Part shown: positions 60,691-64,000 of the stretch, one piece after another
How positions within the stretch are numbered: the first letter of the stretch is position 1
Layout: each line of letters opens with the position of its first letter
Assembly: GCA_035048485.1 (NCBI GenBank)
Contig: CM068587.1
Span: 34,749,816-34,813,815 of the forward strand
Source: Pteria penguin
Lineage: Eukaryota; Mollusca; Bivalvia; Pterioida; Pteriidae
DNA: 64,000 bases
Reading direction: 5' to 3'
The notes under the pieces: model-generated
Seen by the model: only the letters and a program-made list of their open reading frames with translations
What the model was told of the DNA's origin: nothing
Database searches by the model: none
Made by a program: the position numbers and the translations under genes

Positions 60691-61130
60691 ATGTGCCATT
60701 CATGGATATCTCTCAATCACAAATCTCCTTCAGTCCTGTCTCACCTGCATAGTTCATGAATATTTATCTGATTATATTAGAAATAAATGTGTCATACTGA
60801 AATTATGTTACTTGTAAAACAACTCTATTCCTGCCTTTGTAGATTCCATACAGTAAACCAAATTTATGATTTATGGTGAATTACGAAGACACCCATTAAC
60901 GTATAATAAAAAAAAACTGGATGATGCATTGCACTAGCGAACATACAAATTAATGTATTGAAAATATTATAATATATGTAGTCGTAAAGAATTGTGTAAA
61001 TTATTTTAAAGTAAAACACCGTAGATAATGTTATCTATGGACTTTGAATCAATACGTTCATTTGACAAGTCGTTTATTTAAAATTATGACAATCCCCACT
61101 CGCCCAAAGAAAAAAAAATGAAAAAAAAAA

Positions 61131-61398
61131 ACGCGGTGTAGCTTAGTAGATGAGATGCTCGGCTCGTGACCAAAAGGTCCCGGGTTCGACTCCTGCTGTG
61201 GACACACCGGTGTCCTGTCTTTCAGATGAGATAATTAAAACCAACGTCCCGTGTCACGGTAGGCGTAGCAGGGAAAAGGTCCCTCACTGCTTCGGGTAAG
61301 TCTGTTGCAAATAAATAAATTTCCATGCAATGCATCAGGCAGATGTCGTCACTGTATACGTGAAATAATCGTGGAGTGACGTAAAACAACAATCATTC
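61131..61398 (+). mobile_element. tRNA-derived SINE, copy 8
   Basis: Full-length plus-oriented copy: A box TGTAGCTTAGTAGATGAG, B box GGGTTCGACTCC, end GAGTGACGTAAAACAACAATC. An inserted AAATAAAT lies in the body near 61312. A-rich flanks on both sides are compatible with an A7 target duplication but are not diagnostic. Confidence 0.88.
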
Positions 61399-62441
61399 AA
61401 AAAAATTATATTAAACAAATATAAGAAATATCAGTGTTAACAAACTAAGGAAACGAAAAGTAGCTGATGATTAAGTGTATCAAAATGTATAACGTCTATA
61501 TTATTAAAACAAACATTATTTAAAGTAAAACTACTATTTCATCCTAAATTACCAAAGGGAGATAATTCTCTCTAATCTGTGTTGTACAAACAATGGATCT
61601 AGACTACCATTTTGCAATAAGTAGATAGATCCAACAAAATATGTCAGCATACCAATTACATCTTATTGGTTTTCACTCATTTTATTCATTCTTTATTTCC
61701 TTAATTCCGTATCCCATTTTACATGTATATGTAATCTCAGGTTGCTTTGTGATATTAGACACTTATTCAATTATCAATAGTGCTTAAACCTTTCTTTCAA
61801 CAAAAGTTTAAGAAATTATTTGCTACCAAATATGTTCTTTTACTGTATAAATCATCAATTATGAATTGAATACACCCATCTCTAGCTGAAAATATTATAT
61901 ATGATATCGAGATATGTCATTCTAATATGCTATTTTGTTGTAATGCACATCCGTCTGCCAGTTCGTAACCGAATCGTTGGGTACATGACTTGCCTTTTCT
62001 TTTCTACAAGCCGAATTGGACCCGACAAAAGAATTCCTCACAACTCGACAATGAGCCTTGCCTTTGTCTTAAGTTTAACTTCAAGGTCAAAGTCAGTGTT
62101 GAAAGTTCATTTTGCTCATTCGACATTCTCCGTTATGTACAAGGACATTTGGCAATTCTCTGTATCCAAAGAAGTTTGATAATTTTCAGATTTTTTAGGG
62201 GGGGGGGGGTTATTTCGTACAAATATTTTATTGATTAAAAATACATGTATATAAATAAATAAAATGAAAGAAAAACAAGACAAAACAAACAATTTTGATC
62301 GAAATGTCAAATGTGTAGGGACAGAATAAATACAGACAGATGTTTGGGTTGACATTCTTGTTAAATCAATGGGATTTATTCCCAAACGCTGAGATAATCC
62401 AGGTAAGTGTCTTTGTATGGGATACACTCCTCGGGAAATAT
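61399..62441. other. AT-rich non-coding sequence
   Basis: No gene supported; a G run of 11 near 62199-62209. Confidence 0.35.
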
Positions 62442-62560
62442 CTCTTCAAATATTTATATATTTGGGAATTGCAATCATTTCACTGAAGAGACATAAGTTG
62501 TCGAAATGCGCATATGGTGCACTAAATTATAAAGTATATATGTTCTATATTTATTATAAC
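62442..62560 (+). repeat. Direct duplication, copy 1
   Basis: CTCTTCAAATATTTATATAT through GAGACATAAGTTGTCGAAAT to TATTTATTATA matches 62779-62910. It lacks a block of about 12 bases (GGCCACGAGCA) present in the second copy. Confidence 0.9.
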
Positions 62561-62778
62561 CACTAGGCCGGTGTCACTGCTGGTGGACTGATAGTTCCCG
62601 AGGGCATCATAAGTCTAGTTTTCAGTGCTTTTGTACTGACATTAAATATATACTTCAAATTTTCAGTCATCAAATTAAGTAAATCACTCTAAAGCTAAGG
62701 AGTATCTCCCTCATGCATAGCTCTGTCCTTAGAAAGATTGTTTGGTTCACTTTTCGGTCATTTTTGGTTTCAACACTG

Positions 62779-62910
62779 CTCTTCAAATATTTATATATTT
62801 TGGGAATTGCAATCATTTGGCCACGAGCATCACTGAAGAGACATAAGTTGTCGAAATGCGCATATGGTGCACTAAATTATAAAGTATATATTTTTTTATA
62901 TTTATTATAC
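62779..62910 (+). repeat. Direct duplication, copy 2
   Basis: Near-identical to 62442-62560 with GGCCACGAGCATCACTGAAG intact. The reverse-strand copy at 56226 also keeps GAGCATCACT, so the first copy has the deletion. Confidence 0.9.
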
Positions 62911-63037
62911 CCCATAATTCATTCGGGATGTTTCAGATCTCTTCTGGTTAAAGAAATGGACAACATATAAAACTCGAAGCAGAAGCGTTTGGTGAATGAC
63001 TGTCATTATTGCAGTATAAGATAGTATCTTAATTCTA

Positions 63038-63110
63038 ACGATTGATTGATTGATTGATTTTTGTTTTACGTCACACCACGAATATTTTACGAAATTAGGT
63101 CTTTGTTGCA
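63038..63110 (-). mobile_element. tRNA-derived SINE fragment, copy 9
   Basis: The tail (four ATTG units) and first 40 bases of the minus-oriented 3' end (TTTTACGTCACACCACGAAT) are followed directly by TTAGGTCTTTGTTGCAAC, which matches the body further on. There is therefore an internal deletion, and the head is missing. Confidence 0.8.
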
Positions 63111-64000
63111 ACTACATCGTCATTATACCTATGTACAAAATGCTAATAAAATTTGCTCTCTTCATACCATCTTACGGCAAAGAGTTTGCAATTGCTTGTA
63201 TCCGAAATGAACGTGCAATCGACAACTTCATAGCAAAAGGTTTTACTGCATTGTTGTCACGAGTCGAAGCTGAGCCAAGGAACGATATTCCTTCAAGTGG
63301 GACATTAAATAACCATCTTATTCACGATTCTCATAATGTTTTAACATCATTTATATTTAGAAACATACAACATTTACCTAAATATTTATAATGCATTTTC
63401 ATTATCAGAGGAAATGCGGGAAGATCGATCTTTAAATTTGTCATATATGTAAAAAAGAACTAAAGTTCCAGAACATGTTGGGGAAAACTTTAATTGAAAT
63501 ATCTCGATAAAAACAAGCGATACAAGATCAAGACAAATGCTTTGTCCGGAGAATAACACAATCGAGTACATCCGACGGTGTCGGTAGTAAACACATCGTA
63601 AAGTAGTCACAACTACATATTATTACGCGAAATTTGAAAACATTATTGCAACTCCTTTTTCGAGTTATTGAAACTAGTTTATGTTTAGCTTAAATTAACT
63701 GAGCTAAAGGTACATTGTGCTGATCAAGAATTTTTAAGACAACATCAGTAATTTTTCGGCACTTTGTTTTTCAGCGGCGTAGTAAGCTCTATATCGATAG
63801 TGAAAGTTATAACCCCTGAAAAGCGAGAATTTGAAAAGCGATGCCATTGAGTCTAGCGCTCTTTGAGAGCGCCGACTCAAAAATTGCTTTAAACGAAAAT
63901 GAAAATAGAATTAGAACCATACCGATAGCGAACTAATATACAGCGAGTATCCGAATAGGAAAATACTGAATAAATTAGTATTATTGCGCGAGGTTAGCAC
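63111..64000. other. Non-coding sequence
   Basis: No supported gene. The open frame at 63050-63391 (+) starts inside the SINE fragment and shows no motif. Confidence 0.35.

Overview
The window looks like an AT-rich metazoan nuclear chromosome segment, most probably from a marine mollusc and perhaps a bivalve. There is one spliced gene with GT-AG introns, two Pol III tRNA-Val genes, and a dense population of tRNA-derived SINEs with (CAAT)n tails, short terminal-inverted-repeat elements, minisatellites and microsatellites. No operon, bacterial gene, CRISPR array or intact transposase is visible. Naming the host as a mollusc is inference from the style of the repeats; nothing here is a species marker.

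The one convincing protein-coding gene is on the + strand. Three exons join without a break: 33346-33722, 36486-36582 and 38621-39841. A probable first exon at 15743-15820 encodes a start codon and a signal peptide and ends in the same phase (0) at which the 33346 exon begins. The joined model is 590 residues: signal peptide (1-24), a short ectodomain with six cysteines (about 25-127), one transmembrane helix (about 128-150), and a cytoplasmic tail of about 440 residues. The tail carries four copies of an eight-residue cysteine motif, C-x-C-x-R-C-S-Q. I do not recognise the family, and this is the most interesting protein in the window.

Layout: 0.6-1.5 kb, two adjacent minisatellites. 1.5-15 kb, repeats (SINEs, a 43-base G run, a 459-bp foldback element) with no gene I can support. 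15.5-15.8 kb, probable promoter, 5' UTR and first exon. 15.8-33.3 kb, proposed 17.5-kb first intron holding SINEs, a 31-bp minisatellite and short TIR elements. 33.3-39.8 kb, the remaining exons. 39.8-51 kb, 3' flank with (TA)n arrays, TIR elements and a 37-bp minisatellite split by a SINE. 51.3-51.6 kb, a weak candidate terminal exon on the minus strand. 55-60 kb, more SINEs and dispersed elements, two of them (one here, one in intron 2) carrying nuclear-receptor-type half sites. 60.2-60.7 kb, two convergent tRNA-Val genes with different anticodons but the same body. 61-64 kb, SINEs and a direct duplication.

Two repeat families can be defined from the window alone. One is a tRNA-headed SINE of about 265 bp (ten recognisable copies plus a relic), five copies of which have clear target-site duplications of 9-13 bp. 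The other is a set of short elements ending in CAGTGGCGGAT or CATTGGCGGAT with 5-bp target-site duplications (eight copies, five with perfect duplications).
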